Source of the DNA: Lithobates sylvaticus
Lineage: Eukaryota; Chordata; Amphibia; Anura; Ranidae
Reading direction: 5' to 3'
Length of the DNA: 64,000 nucleotides
NCBI GenBank assembly: GCA_028564925.1
Contig: CM053029.1
Coordinates: 30,590,438 to 30,654,437 of the forward strand
Shown: positions 1-13,500 of the stretch, one piece after another
Position numbering within the stretch: position 1 is the first letter of the stretch
Layout of the letters: every line of letters begins with the position of its first letter
The notes under the pieces: model-generated
What the model was told of the DNA's origin: nothing
Database searches by the model: none
The model's input: only the letters and a program-made list of their open reading frames with translations
Position numbers and translations under genes: made by a program

Positions 1-7
1 ACAGACG

Positions 8-750
8 GTGAGATCCGACATCGTGCGGATAACTGATGCAGCAAAATGCGAGGTGTATGTCTGCTTCGAGGGACCATTGGGAGCACACTTGAAGCAGGAG
101 GTCAGGGAGAAGATTTGGAAAGGGGAATACGTGGAGTTTTTCTCCTTGTTACCCCTGGAAAAGTTTAATCTGGATAGGGTAAAGCCGGATGACACTAAAA
201 AGGACGACGAGGAGAAGAGGAGATACCGTCTGATCCCCGGACGTTTGCGAATTGGTTACAGGCATTCGACATATTGGCTGGGGTGATAGGTGAAAAGAAC
301 CCTGAGCATTGCTCGGCGTTGTTTTGTTACATGGACGCAGTCAGGGAGGCTTATAGGTTGTATGGCGATACAGCGTGGCTACGCTACGACGAACAGTTCG
401 GTCAGCGACGAGCGGTTAGGCCTGCTCTACGGTAGGACCATAAAGATATTAGCCTCTGGATGAAGTTGATGGCGTCGGCAAAGACTCAGTCGCAGACATT
501 TCAAGGGGGGGCCGGAGGTAGCCACGCATCGGGATCTCCGGCCGGAAAGAAGTGGAGAGTGTGTTGGCAATTTAATGAGGGCTCCTGCAAGTTCGGTGAG
601 ACATGTAAATTCAAGCACGAATGTTCTGGGTGCGGGGGAGGTCACACACTCGCCAGGTGTTTCAAGAAGGGAAAGCGTGCCGGAGAGTTTGCGCACAAAA
701 GGGACGACTCCGGTGATGTGGGAAAGGATGCATCCTTTTCTAAATAGATA
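8..750 (+). pseudogene. gag-like region of the Ngaro-type element with CCCH and zinc-knuckle motifs
   Basis: The first part is charged and helical-looking without a family signature I recognise. Near 550-660 the translation has a C-x7-C-x5-C-x3-H finger (CWQFNEGSCKFGETCKFKH) followed at once by C-x2-C-x3-H-x4-C (CSGCGGGHTLARC). Zinc-binding tails of this kind are expected of a nucleic-acid-binding gag-like protein. The position just upstream of the RT region supports that role. It is a relic and its 5' start may lie left of the window. Confidence 0.65.
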
Positions 751-999
751 CCCAGATAGGGCAGCGCGGGTGGGTTGATCAGCACAGGGTTTAAACATGG
801 TTTTCGGATTCCGTGTACTCTGACAGTGATTCCCCCGCTGGATAAGAATTTAAAATCAGCGCTACAACACCCAACAGTGGTGTCGGAGAAATTGTCCAAG
901 GAGGTGGCTTTGGGTAGGATGGCGGGACCGTTTTCGGCCAAACCATTTGAGGATTTGGTGGTTTCCCTATTAGGGGTGGTCCCCAAAAAGTAGCCGAAT

Positions 1000-2324
1000 A
1001 AATTTTGGCTGATCCATCATTTGTCTTTCCCCAAAGGGGGTTCGGTGAATGATTTTATTGATCCGGAGGCTTGTACGGTGTCGTTCACGTCTTTTGATGC
1101 CGCGGTCAGGTGGGCTAGGCAGTATGGAGAAGGGGCATTGATGGCAAAATCTGATGTGGAATCACATAGACTGTTAGACTGTTGCCTGTGCACCCGGACA
1201 GTTTCCGTTTGCTGGGTTGCTGTTGGTAGGAACAATTTCATGTAGATAGGTGTTTGCCAATGGGTTGTTCTATTCCCTGCGCTATGTTTGAAGCGTTTAG
1301 TTTGTTTATAGAATGGGTGGTGAGAGATGTCACTGGGATTGATTCCGTCATCCATTACTTGGATGATTTTTTCTGCGTGGGCCCACCTTCTTCCAATATG
1401 TGTGCGATACTACTGTCAACGTTGCAGCACATTACGGAGAGATTTTGGGTGCCTTTGACACCTGAAAAAACGGAGGGCCCACGGACAGAGCTGAGCTTCT
1501 TGGGTATAATAATAGATTCCATGGCTATGGAATGTAGGTTACCGGAGGAGAAGCTCAGGGATTTAAAAAAGGAGATTCGGGAGATCCATGGTTGTAAGAA
1601 AGTGCAATTGCGCACGTTACAATCATTGTTAGGGAAATTGAATTTCGCATGCAGGATCATTCCCATGGGGAGGATTTTCTGTCGACGGATGTTGGCGGCG
1701 ACAGCAGGGGTGAGGGCCCCCACACATTTCGTTAGGTTGACAAGGGAACATAGGGAGGACCTCCAGGTATGGTATCATTTCCTGGCAAAGTACAATGGCA
1801 GGTCAGTTTGGATGTCGGGACCAGTGAGCAACTTCGATGTGGAGTTGGTGACAGACGCCGCAGGATCGACTGGATATGGGGCGTTCCTCCAGGGTTATTG
1901 GAGTGCGGAACCATGGCCACAATCGTGGGGGGAGGCAGGTTTTCTTCGGAACCTAGTGCTCTTGGAACTGTTTCCAGTAGTGCTAGCATTGGAATTGTGG
2001 GGGCAGTCCTTCCGTAATCTAAAATTGCGGTTGAACTGCGACAACATTGGGGTTGTACAGGTGATCAACAGCATGTCAGCAGCTTCACCACCGGTCATAC
2101 AGTTGATGCGACAGTTGGTGTTGCGCTGCATGCAGTTGAACATCTTTCTCTATGCTGTGCATATCCCGGGAGTGGACAACATTCTGGCTGACGCTTTGTT
2201 TTGCTTTCAGTGGGACAAGTTCAGGGAGCTGGCACCGAAAACGAAGCAGGAGGGTGTCCCATGCCCGGGCTGGATTTGGGACTTGCCGTTGGGACCGCCG
2301 CGAGATGGATACAGAGGTCAGTAA
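1000..2324 (+). pseudogene. reverse transcriptase - RNase H region of the Ngaro-type element
   Basis: RT signatures are clear: LSFPKGGSVNDFID near 1020, LPMGCSIPC near 1254 and the catalytic box HYLDDFF near 1353. A thumb-like segment with TEGP and FLGI follows. RNase H follows with the expected acidic blocks VTDAAG, LLELFPVVLALE, LNCDN and GVDNILADAL. In life this polyprotein would copy the element RNA and remove the template strand. It is a degraded copy, described only as a fossil. Confidence 0.8.
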
Positions 2325-2972
2325 GTGTGTCCACTTGGTCAGCTTATGAAGAGGTATGGAAGGAATGGACTGATTTACAGGCTGAGACGGAGGTCACGTG
2401 GGAGGATCCAGAGGTCAGGTTGTTGTTACTTTATTTTGTCTCCAGGAATATGGAAGCGGGTAAGTCAGTATCAGCCATCTTCTTTTCTATGGCTGATACT
2501 GACTTACCCGCTTCCATATTCCTGGAGACAAAAGAGAGTTGGTCAGCGCATCAAAAGTGGTGGCGGGGGGTTTGTTGGTACAGGATGTTGAGGTGTTGGG
2601 TGATAGGGTTTCGGTTTGGGTGCGAAAATCCAAAACGGACCAAAAAGGTAGGGGTGTACAAGTGTGTTTGTATGCACTACAGGAATGTGTGGTGTGCTCG
2701 GTTCAAGTAGTGGGGAGTTTTGTTGGGGTGAGACCGGGGGTGATGGACCGTTACTGATGCATGCGGATGGTGCTTATCTGTCCAAATTTCAATTTGTGGC
2801 GGTTCTGAGGAAATGTTTGGGGAGGTTGGGATTGAATAGTTACGCCTACGCTTCACACTCCTTCCACATTTGGGCGGCCACAGAGGCCTCCAGGCGCGGG
2901 CTGGATGAGGTTGATGTGCGTCGGATGGGGAGATTCCGTACCTATATTCGGCCGCAGTTGGTTTGCGAATAA
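2325..2972 (+). pseudogene. tyrosine recombinase region of the Ngaro-type element
   Basis: The segment contains QDVEVLGDRVSVWVRKSKTD, a typical mid-domain strand of these recombinases. Near 2850-2960 it shows the C-terminal block ASHSF...AATEASRRGL...RRMGRFRTYIRP that matches the HxxR to R..Y tail of YR retrotransposons. In living relatives the enzyme integrates the circular DNA copy without an integrase. The region is decayed and also holds a hairpin-forming inverted repeat, listed separately. Confidence 0.7.
2434..2533. repeat. perfect 44-bp inverted repeat with 12-nt loop
   Basis: Bases 2434-2477 are exactly repeated in reverse complement at 2490-2533, separated by a pyrimidine-rich loop (2478-2489). 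One arm is ordinary element sequence and the other looks like a freshly templated reverse copy, as in replication template switching. An assembly fold-back artefact is the alternative. Confidence 0.9.
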
Positions 2973-3333
2973 AAAAAAAAAAGGAGGGATGGGGGGGGGG
3001 GGGAGGTTACTGATGCTGTTTTGGATACATGGTATGGGTGGTGTTTAGGTTGGGGAATTAAGTTGGGGACTGATGTGTAACGTTGTGCTTGTCGTTTAAG
3101 ATGGAGGGCTCCCACGCCTCGTCTGGATCCTCGGGCATTCGTATGTGTGCTGGGGTGCCCGGAGAGGGGACGTGAGACCAGGTGGGAGACAGCTGGGCAT
3201 TTCCAGGAGGGAGGAGGTGACACGATGGCTGGGTAGACCAGGTATGATGTGGGGCAGGGTGGTCCCTGAGGTGGAGAGATATGCGTGGCTGGACAGGCCA
3301 CCAGGTGTGCTGGGAGTCCGGACAGTCAGGGAC

Positions 3334-4342
3334 TGTCATGAAGATCCTGCCAGAAATCAGAACCCTGGGCTTCCTGGTCCGCAGGTGCCATTGCGCATGC
3401 GCGCGTGCACGTGCACGACCGCGTGCGGGAGCGCGCACTCCTGTTGGCGCCAGGTAGGCTATTTAAACACAGCCAGTGCAGACGGTCCCCACTGTCTGCT
3501 CTACAGCGTTATAGTGCCTGAAACCTGACCTGTGATACCTTTACCTGTGTTTGACCCGGCTTACCAATGACCATCCCTCTGTCTGCCTGTATTCGACCCC
3601 GGCTTGTCTGTGACCATCCTTCTGCCTGATCCACCTGTACCTTGCTGCCAGCCTGATACCCGACCCGGCCTGTCTTGACTACCCAGCCTGATTACCAGAG
3701 ATCCAGTCTGCCTGTGCTAATCAAGTCTGCTGTGCTGTCCGGTCTGCTTTGCTGATCTAGTCTGCCTGTGCTGATCCAGTCTGCCTGTGCTGATCCAGTC
3801 TGCCTGTGCTGATCCAGTCTGCCTGTGCTGATCCAGTCTGCCTGTGCTGATCCAGTCTGCCTGTGCTGATCCAGTCTGCCTGTGCTGATCCAGTCTGCCT
3901 GTGCTGATCCAGTCTGCTGTGCTGTCCAGTCTGCTTTGCTGATCCAGTCTGCCTGTGCTGATCCAGTCTGCTGTGCTGACCCTGATCCAGTCTGCTGTGC
4001 TGTCCAGTCTGCTTTGCTGATCCAGTTTGCCTCTGCTGATCCAGTCTGCTTTGCTGATCCAGTCTGCTGTGCTGATCCTGATCCAGTTTGCTGTGCTGTC
4101 CAGTCTGCCTGTGCTGATCTAGTCTGCCTTGCTGATCCAGTCTGCTGTACTGAACTGGCCTACCCACTCACCTTGTCCGCTGAGTTGACTCTGGGTTGCT
4201 CCACCGGTCTGTTGATCCTGCCAGGCACCCGTGCTCCTCCTCACTCCTGGGTCTCCTGTCACCCTACCAGGGAGCCGGGAGTGGGAGCAGCAAGGGAGGC
4301 CCTCCTCTGCAAATTCGGGCTCACACCACCAGGTACGTGACA
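3334..4342 (+). mobile_element. solo LTR (Gypsy-like length and ends), fossil
   Basis: The 1009-bp insert begins TGTCATG and ends CGTGACA, giving the short TGTCA...TGACA inverted ends usual for LTRs. It is bordered by a 5-bp duplication GGGAC at 3329-3333 and 4343-4347. No internal gag or pol is present, so it looks like a solo LTR left by recombination. A TATTTAAA box lies near 3460. Family assignment beyond an LTR retrotransposon is tentative; 5-bp duplications fit Gypsy and some retroviral groups. Confidence 0.75.
3700..4165 (+). repeat. 19-bp tandem repeat inside the solo LTR
   Basis: Units of the form CTGATCCAGTCTGCCTGTG are repeated about 20 times, with shorter variants such as CTGTGCTGTCCAGTCTGCT mixed in. 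The first block (3760-3910) is nearly uniform, while the later part alternates unit types. The array explains most of the unusual length of this LTR and the spurious glutamine/aspartate-rich minus-strand reading frame over it. Confidence 0.9.
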
Positions 4343-4538
4343 GGGACCTTATAGCTGGCATCAAGGCAGATCTGGTGTACCTGCGTGCCACATTCCCTGG
4401 CACGCTGTTGGTATGGTCGGATATGGTGGCAAGGACAAAATGGCGTATGGCTCGATCCGTATAAAGGATTAACAAGGCCCGGATCAGAGTGAACAAGGTG
4501 GTGGAGAGATTCATAGCTTGGGAAGTAGCTTTGGTAAT

Positions 4539-7500
4539 TGTGCCTTCCATGTCCCATCTACCCATTACACCCCTCCCCCAGTCTGTGCCCTCCATTTCCC
4601 AGCTTCCCATTACACCCCTCCCCCAGTCTGTGCCCTCCATGTCCCATCTACCCATTGCACCCCTCCTCCAGTCTGTGCCTTTCATGTCCCATCTACCCAT
4701 CACACCCCTCCCCCAGTCTGTCCCCTCCATAACCCATCTATCCTTCACACCCCTCCCCAGTCTGTGCCCCCCATGTCCCATCTACCCATTACATCCCTCC
4801 CCCAGTCTATACCTTTCATGTCCCATCAACCCCATTGCACCCCTCCCCCAGTCTGTGCCCTCCATTTCCCATCTACCCATTGCACCCCTCCCCAGTCTGT
4901 GCCTTCCATGCCCCATCTACCCCTCACACTCTCCCCCAATCTGTGCCGTCCATGCCCCATCTACCCATCACACCCCTCCCCCAGTCTGTGCCTTCCATGT
5001 CCCATCTGCTCTTCACACCCCTTCCCCAGTCTGTGCCCTCCATTTCCCATCTACCCATTGCACCCCTCCCCCAGTCTGTGCTTTCATGTTCCATCTACCA
5101 ATTACACCCCTACCCTAGTCTGTGCCCTCCATGTCCCATCTACCCATCACACCCCTCCCCCAGTCTGTCCCCTCCATAACCCATCTATCCTTCACATCCC
5201 TCCCCCAGTCTGTGCCTTCCATGTCCCATCTACTCTTCACACCCCTCCCCCAGTCTGTGCCCCCATGCCCCAACTACCCATTACATCCCTCCCCAGTCTA
5301 TACCTTCCATGTCCCATCAACCCCATTGCACCCCCCCAGTCTGTGCCCTCCATTTCCCATCTACCCATTGCACCCCTCCCCAAGTCTGTGCCTTCCATGT
5401 CCCATCTACCCATTACACCCTTCCCCCAGTCTGTTCTCTCCATGTCCCATCTACCCATCACACCCCTCCCCCAGTCTGTGCCTTCCATGTCCCATCTGCT
5501 CTTCACACCCCTTCCCCAGTCTGTGCCCTCCATTTCCCATCTACCCATTGCACCCCTCCCCCAGTATGTGCTTACATGTTCGATCTACCAATTACACCCC
5601 TCCCCCAGTCTGTGCCTTCCATGTCCCATTACACCCATCCTAAGTCTGTCCCCTCCATGTCCCATATAACCTTCACACCCCTCCCCCAGTCTGTGCCCTC
5701 CTTGTCCAAACTACCCATTGCACCCCTCCCCCAGTCTGTGCCCTCCATAACCGATCTACCCTTCACACCCCTCCCCCGTCTGTGCCTTCCATTGTCCCAT
5801 CTACCCTTCACACCCCTCCCCCAGTCTGTGCCCTCTATTGTCCCATCTACCCTTCACACCCCTCCCCCAGTCTGTGTATTCCATGTCCCATGTACTCTTC
5901 ACACCCCTCCCCCAGTCTGTGCCTTCCGGGTCCCATCTACCCATTACACCCCTCCCCCAGTCTGTGCCCTCCATATCCCATCTACCCATGACACCCCTCC
6001 CCCAGTCTGTACCCTCCATGTCCCATTTACCCATTACACTCCTCCTCCAGTATTTCCCCTCCATGTCCCATCTACCCATTACATCCTTCCCCCAGTCTGT
6101 GCTCTCCATGTCCCATCTACCTAAAACACCCCTCCTCCAGTCTGTGCCCTCCATGTCCCATCTACCCATTACACCCTTCCCCCAGTCTATGCCCTCCATG
6201 TCCCATCTACCCATTACACCCATCCCCAGTCTGTGCCCTCCATGTCCCATCTACCCATTACACCCCTCCCCCAGTCTGTGCCTTCCATGTCCCATCTACC
6301 TATCACACCCCTTCCCAAGTCTGTGCCTTCCATGTCCCATCTACCTATCACACCCCTTCCCAAGTCTGTGCCCTCCATGTCCCATCTACCCATTACACCC
6401 TTCCCCCAGCCTGTTCCCTCTATATCCCATCTACCCATTACACCCTTCCCGCAGTCTGTGCCCTCCATGTCCCATCTATCCAGTACACCCCTCCCCAGTC
6501 AGTGCCCTCCATGTCCCATCTACCCATTACCCCCCTCCCCCAGTCTGTGGCCACCATGCCACATCTACCCATTACCCCCCCCCCCCCAGTCTGTCCCCTC
6601 TATGTCCCATCTACCCATCACACCCCTCCCCCTGTCTGTGTCCTCCTTGTCCCATCTACCCATTACACCCCTCCCCCAGTCTGTGCCTTCCATGTCCAAT
6701 CTACCCATTACACCCATCCTAAGTCTGTCCCCTCCATGTACCATCTACCCTTCACACCCCTCCCCCAGTCTGTGCCTTCCATGTCCCATCTACTCTTCAC
6801 AACCCTCCTCCAGTCTATGCCCTCCATGTCCCAACTACTCTTCACACCCCTCCCCAGTCTGTCACCTCCATGTCCCATCTACCCATTACACCCCTCCCCC
6901 AGTCTGTGCTCTCCATGTCCCATCTACCTAATACACCCCTCCCCCAATCTGTGCCCTCCATATCCCATCTAACCATTACACCCCTCCCCTAGTCTGTGTT
7001 CTCTCAATGTCCCATCTACCCATTACAACCCTCCCCCAATCTGTGCCCTCCATGTCCCATCTAACCATTACACCCCTCCCCTAGTCTGTGCTCTCCATGT
7101 CCCATCTACCCATTACACCCCTGCCCCAGTCTGTCCCCTCCATGTCCCATCTACCCTTCACAACCCTCCCCCAGTCTGTGCCCTCCATGTCCCATCTACC
7201 CATTGCACCACTCCCCCAGTCTGTGCCCTCCATGTCCCATCTACCCATTACACCCCTCCCCCAGTCTGTACCTTCCATTTCCCATCTATCAATTACACCC
7301 CTCGCCCAATCTGTGCCCTCCATGTCCCATATACCCATCACACCCCTCCCCTTGTCTGTCCCCTCCATGTTCCATCTACCCTTCACACCCCTCCCCTAGT
7401 CTGTGCCAAACATGTCCCATCTACCTTTCACACCCCTCCCCCAGTATATGCCTTCCATGTCCCATCTACCCATCATACCCCTCACCCAAACTGTGCCCTC

Positions 7501-10500
7501 CATGTCCCATCTTCCCTTCACACCCCTCACCCAGTCTGTGCCTAACATGTCAGATCTACCCATTGCACCCCTCCCCCAGTCTGTGCCCTCCATGCCCCAT
7601 CTACCCATCATACTCCTCCTGCAGTCTGTCCCCTCCATGTCCCATCTACCCTTCACACCCCTCCCCCAGTCTGTGCCCTCCATGTCCCATCTACTCTTCA
7701 CACCCCTCCCCCAGTCTTTGCCCTCCATGACCCATCTGCCCATTGCACCCCTCCCCCAGTCTGTACCCTCCATGTTCCATCTACCCTATACACCCCTCCC
7801 CCAGTCTGTGCCCTTCATGTCCCATCTAGCCATTACACCACTCCCCCAGTCTGTACCTTCCATGTCCCATCTACCCATTACACCCCTCCCCCAGTCTGTG
7901 CCCTCCATGTCCCATCTACCTATAACACCCCTCCCCAGTCTGTGCCCTCCATGTCCCAGCTACCCATTACACCCCTCCCCCAGTCTGTCCCCTCCATAAC
8001 CCATCTACCCTTCACACCCCTCCCCCAGTCTGTGCCTTCCATGTCCCATCTACTCTTCACACCCCTCCCCCAGCCTGTTTCCTGTGTATCCCATCTACCC
8101 ATTACACCCCTCCCCCATTCTGTACCTTCCATGTCCCATCTACCCATTACACCCCTCCCCAAGTCTGTGCCCTCCATGTCCCATCTACCCATTACCCCCC
8201 TCATCCAATCTGTGCCCTCCATGTCCCATCTACCCTTCACACCCCTCCCCCAGGCTGTGCCTTCCATGTCCCATCTACCCATCACACCCCTCCCCCAGTC
8301 TGTGCCCTCCATGTCCCATCTACCCTTCACACCCCTCCCCCAGGCTGTGCCTTCCATGTCCCATCTACCCATCACACCCCTCCCCCAGTCTGTCCCCTCA
8401 ATGTCCCATCTACCCTTCACACCACTCCCCCAGTCTGTGCCTTCCATGTCCCATCTACTCTTCACACACCTCCCCCAGTCTGTGCCTTCCATGTCCCATC
8501 TCCAATTGCACCCCTCCCCCTGTCTGTGCCTTCCATGTCCCATCTACCCATTACACCCCTCCTGCAGTCTGTGCCCTCCATGTCCCATCTACCCATTACA
8601 CCCCTCCCCCAGTCTGTGCCCTCCATGTCCCATCTACCCATTACATCCCTCCTCCAGTTTGTGCCTCTGTGTCCCATTTAGCCATCACACCCCTCCCCCA
8701 GTCTGTGCCCTCCATGTCCCTTCTACCTATTACCCCCCTCGCCCAGTCAGTGCCCTTTATATCCAATCTACCCATCATACCCCTCCCCCAGTATGTGTCC
8801 TCCATGTCCCATCTACTCATCACTTCCCTCCCCCAGTCTGTCCCCTCCATGTCCCATCTACCCTTCACACTCCTCCCCCAGTCTGTGCCTACCATGTCCC
8901 ATCTACTCTTCATACCCCTCCCCCAGTCTGTGCCCTCCATGTCCCATCTACCCATCACACCCCTCCCCCAGTCTGTCCCCTCCATGTCCCATCTACGGTT
9001 CACACCCCTCCCCCAGTATGTGCCCTCCATGTCCCATCTAACCATTACACCCCTCCCCCAGTCTGTACCTTCCATTTCCCATCTACCCATTACACCCCTC
9101 ACCTAATCTGTGCCCTCCATGTCCCATCTACCCATCACACCCATCCCCCAGTCTGTCCCCTCTATGTCCAATCTACCCTTCACAGCCCTCCCCCAGTCTG
9201 TGCCTTCCATGTCCCATCTACTCTTCACACCCCTCCCCCAGTCTGTGCCCTCCATGTCCCATCTACTCTTCACACCCCTCCCCCAGTCTGTCCCCTCCAT
9301 GTCCCATCTACTCTATACACCACTCCGCCAGTCTGTGCCCTCCGTGTCCCATCTACCCATTACACCCCTCCCACAGTCTGTTCTATCCATGTCCCATCTA
9401 CCCATTTCTCCCCTCCCCAGTCTGTGCCCTCCATGTCCCATCTACCCATTACACCCCTCCCACAGTCTGTTCTCTCCATGTCCCATCTACCCATTTCTCC
9501 CCTCCCCAGTCTGTGCCCTCCATTTCATATCTACCCATCACACCCCTCCCCCAGTCTGTGCCCTCCATGTCCCATCTACCCATTACACCCCTCCCCCAGT
9601 CGGTGTACTCCATGTCCCATCTACCCATTACACCCCTCCCCCAGTCTGTGCTCTCCATGTCCCATCTACCCATTTCTCCCCTCCCCAGTCTGTGCCCTCC
9701 ATTTCATATCTACCCATCACACCCCTCCCCCAGTCTGTGCCCTCCATGTCCCATCTACCCATTACACCCCTCCCCCAGTCTGTGCCCTCCATGTCCCATT
9801 TAACCATTACACCCCTCCCCCAGTCTGTGCCCTCCATGTCCCATCTACCCATTACACCCCTCCCCCAGTCTGTGCCCCCCATGTCCCATCTACCCATTAC
9901 ACCCCTCCCCCAGTCTGTGCTCTCCATGTCCCATCTACCCATTTCTCCCCTCCCCAGTCTGTGCCCTCCATTTCATATCTACCCATCACACCCCTCCCCC
10001 AGTCTGTGCCCTCCATGTCCCATCTACCCATTAGACCCCTCCCCCAGTCGGTATACTCCATGTCCCATCTACCTCCCCCCCCCCAGTCTGTGCCCTCCAT
10101 GTCCCATCTACCAATTATACTCTCCCCCAGTCTGTGCCCTCCATGTCCCATCTACCCATTACACCCCTCCCCCAGTCTGTGCCCTCCATGTCCCATCTAC
10201 CCATTACACCCCTCCCCCAGTCTGTGCCCTCCATGTCCCATTTAATCATTACACCCCTCCCCCAGTCTGTGACCTCCATGTCCCATCTACCCATTACACC
10301 CCTCCCCCAGTCTGTGCCCCCCATGTCCCATCTACCCATTACACCCCTCCCCAGTCTGTGCCCTCCATTTCCCATATACCCATCACACCCCTCCCCCAGT
10401 CTGTGCCTTTCATGTCCCATCTACCTTTTACATCCCTCCCCCAGTCTGTGCCCTCCATGTTCCCTCTACCCATTACACCCCTTCCCCAGTCTGTGCCCTC

Positions 10501-13500
10501 CATGTCCCATCTACCCATTACACCCCTCCCCCAATCTGTGCCCTCCATGTCCCAACTACCCATCAAACCCCTCCCCCAGTCTGTCCCCTCCATATCCCAT
10601 CTAACCTTCACACCCCTCCCCCAGTCTGTGCCTTTCATGTTCTATCTACTCTTCACATCCCTCCCCCAGCCTGTTCCCTGTATATCCCACCTACCCATTA
10701 CACCCCTCCCCCATTCTGTACCTTCCATGTCCCATCTACCATTGCACCCCTCCCCCAGTCTGTGCCTTACATGTCGAATCTACCTATTACACCCCTCCCC
10801 TAGTCTGTGCCCTCCATGTCCCATCTACCCATTACACACACCCCCCAATCTGTGCCCTCCATTTCCCATCTACCCATTACACCCCTCCCCCAGTCTGTAC
10901 CTTCCATTTCCCATCTACCTATTACACCCCTCACCTAATCTGTGCCCTCCATGTCCCATCTACCCATCACACCCATCCCCCAGTCTGTCCCCTCTATGTC
11001 CAATCTACCCTTCACAGCCCTCCCCCAGTCTGTGCCTTCCATGTCCCATCTACCCTTCACACCCCTCCCACCGTCTGTGCCTTCCATGTCCCATCTACTC
11101 TTCACACCCCTCCCCCAGTCTGTGCCCTCCATGTCAAATCTACCCATTGCACCCCTCCCCCAGTCTGTGCCCTCCATATCCTATCTACCCATTACACCCC
11201 TCCACGGTCTGTGCCCTCCATGTCCCATCTACCCATTACACCCCTCCCCCAGTCTGTGCCTTCCATGTCCCATCTACCTATCACACCCCTTCCCCAGTCT
11301 GTACCCTCCATGTCCCATCTACCCATTACACCCTTCCCCCAGCCTGTTCCCTCTATATCCCATCTACCCATTACCCCCCTCCCCCAGTCTGTGCCCTTCA
11401 TGTCCCATCTATCCATTACACCCCTCCCCCAGTCTATGCTCTCCATGTCCCTTCTACCCATTACACCCCTCCCCCAATCGGTACCTTCCATGTCCCATCT
11501 ACCCATCACACCCCTCCCCCAGTCTGTGCTCTCCATGTCCCATCTACCCATTTCTCCCCTCCCCAGTCTGTGCCCTCCATTTCATATCTACCCATCACAC
11601 CCCTCCCCCAGTCTGTGCCCTCCATGTCCCATCTACCCATTAGACCCCTCCCCCAGTCGGTGTACTCCATGTCCCATCTACCCCCCCAGTCTGTGCCCTC
11701 CATGTCCCATCTACCAATTACACCTCTCCCCCAGTCTGTGCCCTCCATGTCCCATCTACCCATTACACCCCTCCCACAGTCTGTGCTCTCCATGTCCCAT
11801 CTACCCATTTCTCCCCTCCCCAGTCTGTGCCCTCCATTTCATATCTACCCATCACACCCCTCCCCCAGTCTGTGCCCTCCATGTCCCATCTACCCATTAC
11901 ACCCCTCCCCCAGTCTGTGTACTCCATGTCCCATCTACCAATTACACCCCTCCCCCAGTCTGTGCCCTCCATGTCCCATTTAACCATTACACCCCTCCCC
12001 CAGTCTGTGCCCTCCATGTCCCATCTACCCATTACACCCCTCTCCCAGTCTGTGCCCCCCATGTCCCATCTACCCATTACACCCTCCCCCAGTCTGTGCC
12101 CCCCATGTCCCATCTACCCATTACACCCCTCCCCCAGTATGTGCCCTCCATGTCCCATCTACCCATTACTCCCCTCCCCAGTCTGTGCCCTCCATTTCTT
12201 ATATACCCATCACACTCCTCCCCCAGTCTCTGCCTTCCATGTCCCATCTACCTTTTACATCCCTCCCCCAGTCTGTGCCCTCCATGTCCCATCTACCCAT
12301 TACACCCCTCCCCCAATCTGTGCCCTACATGTCCCAACTACCAATCAAACCCCTCCCCCAGTCTGTCCCCTCCATAACCCATCTAACCTTCACACCCCTC
12401 CCCCAGTCTGTGCCTTTCATGTTCTATCTACTCTTCACACCCCTCCCCCAGCCTGTTCCCTGTATATCCCACCTACCTATTACACCCCTCCCCCATTCTG
12501 TACCTTCCATGTCCCATCTACCCATTACACTCTCCCCCAGACTGTGTCCTCCATGTCCCATCTACCATTGCACCCCTCCCCCAGTCTGTGCCTTACATGT
12601 CGAATCTACCTATTACACCCCTCCCCCAGTCTGTGCCCTCCATGTCCCATCTACCCATTACACACACCCCCCAATCTGTGCCCTCCATTTCCCATCTACC
12701 CATTACACCCCTCACTTAATCTGTGCCCTCCATGTCCCATCTACCCATTACACCCCTCCACGGTCTGTGCCCTCCATGTCCCATCTACCCATTACACCCC
12801 TCCCCCAGTCTGTACCCTCCATGTCCCATCTACCCATTACACCCTTCCCCCAGCCTGTTCCCTCTATATCCCATCTACCCATTACCCCCCCTCCCCACAG
12901 TCTGTGCCCTTCATGTCCCATCTATCCATTACACCCCTCCCCCAGTCTATGCTCTCCATGTCCCATCAACCCATTACACCCCTCCCCCACAAAAAAACCT
13001 TCCATGTCCCATCTACTCATTACACTCCTCCCCCAGACTGTGTCCTCCATGTCCCATCTACCATTGCACCCCTCCCCCAGTCTGTGCCTTACATGTCGAA
13101 TCTACCTATTACACCCCTCCCCCAGTCTGTGCCCTCCATGTCCCATCTACCCATTACACACACCCCCCAATCTGTGCCCTCCATTTCCCATCTACCCATT
13201 ACACCCCTCACCCAATCTGTGCCTTCCATGTCCCATCTACCCTTCACACCCCTCCCTCAGTCTGTGCCCTCCATGTCCCATCTACCCATTACACCCCTCC
13301 CCCAGTCTGTACCCTCCATGTCCCATCTACCCATTACACCCTTCCCCCAGCCTGTTCCCTCTATATCCCATCTACCCATTACCCCCCCCTCCCCCAGTCT
13401 GTGCCCTTCATGTCCCATCTATCCATTACACCCCTCCCCCAGTCTATGCTCTCCATGTCCCATCAACCCATTACACCCCTCCCCCAATCGGTACCTTCCA

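Larger units (their letters stand above)
1..4538 (+). mobile_element. Ngaro-type (DIRS superfamily) tyrosine-recombinase retrotransposon, fossil, left end outside window
   Basis: In order along the plus strand I recognise a gag-like region with a CCCH finger, a reverse transcriptase with a YLDD box, an RNase H, a tyrosine-recombinase-like block and an SGNH-hydrolase-like block. RT plus recombinase without an integrase is the hallmark of the DIRS superfamily, and a downstream hydrolase is known from Ngaro-type members. The element is old and broken in many places. A solo LTR lies within its last coding block, and its right side runs directly into the 45-bp minisatellite, so its right terminal repeat is not visible. 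Confidence 0.8.
3080..4538 (+). pseudogene. SGNH-hydrolase-like region of the Ngaro-type element, split by a solo LTR
   Basis: Left piece (to 3328): GHSYVCWGA-like text is recognisable across frames, then WGARRGDVRPGGRQLGIS, RWLGRPGMMWGRV and LDRPP. Right piece (4348-4538): IAGIKADLVYLRATFPGT, LLVWSDMVART and RINKARIRVNKVVERFI across frames. This combination is what I know from the hydrolase or esterase gene that follows the recombinase in Ngaro-type elements; its substrate is not established. The LTR insertion at 3334-4342 separates the pieces, and the minisatellite begins right after the second piece. Confidence 0.65.
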
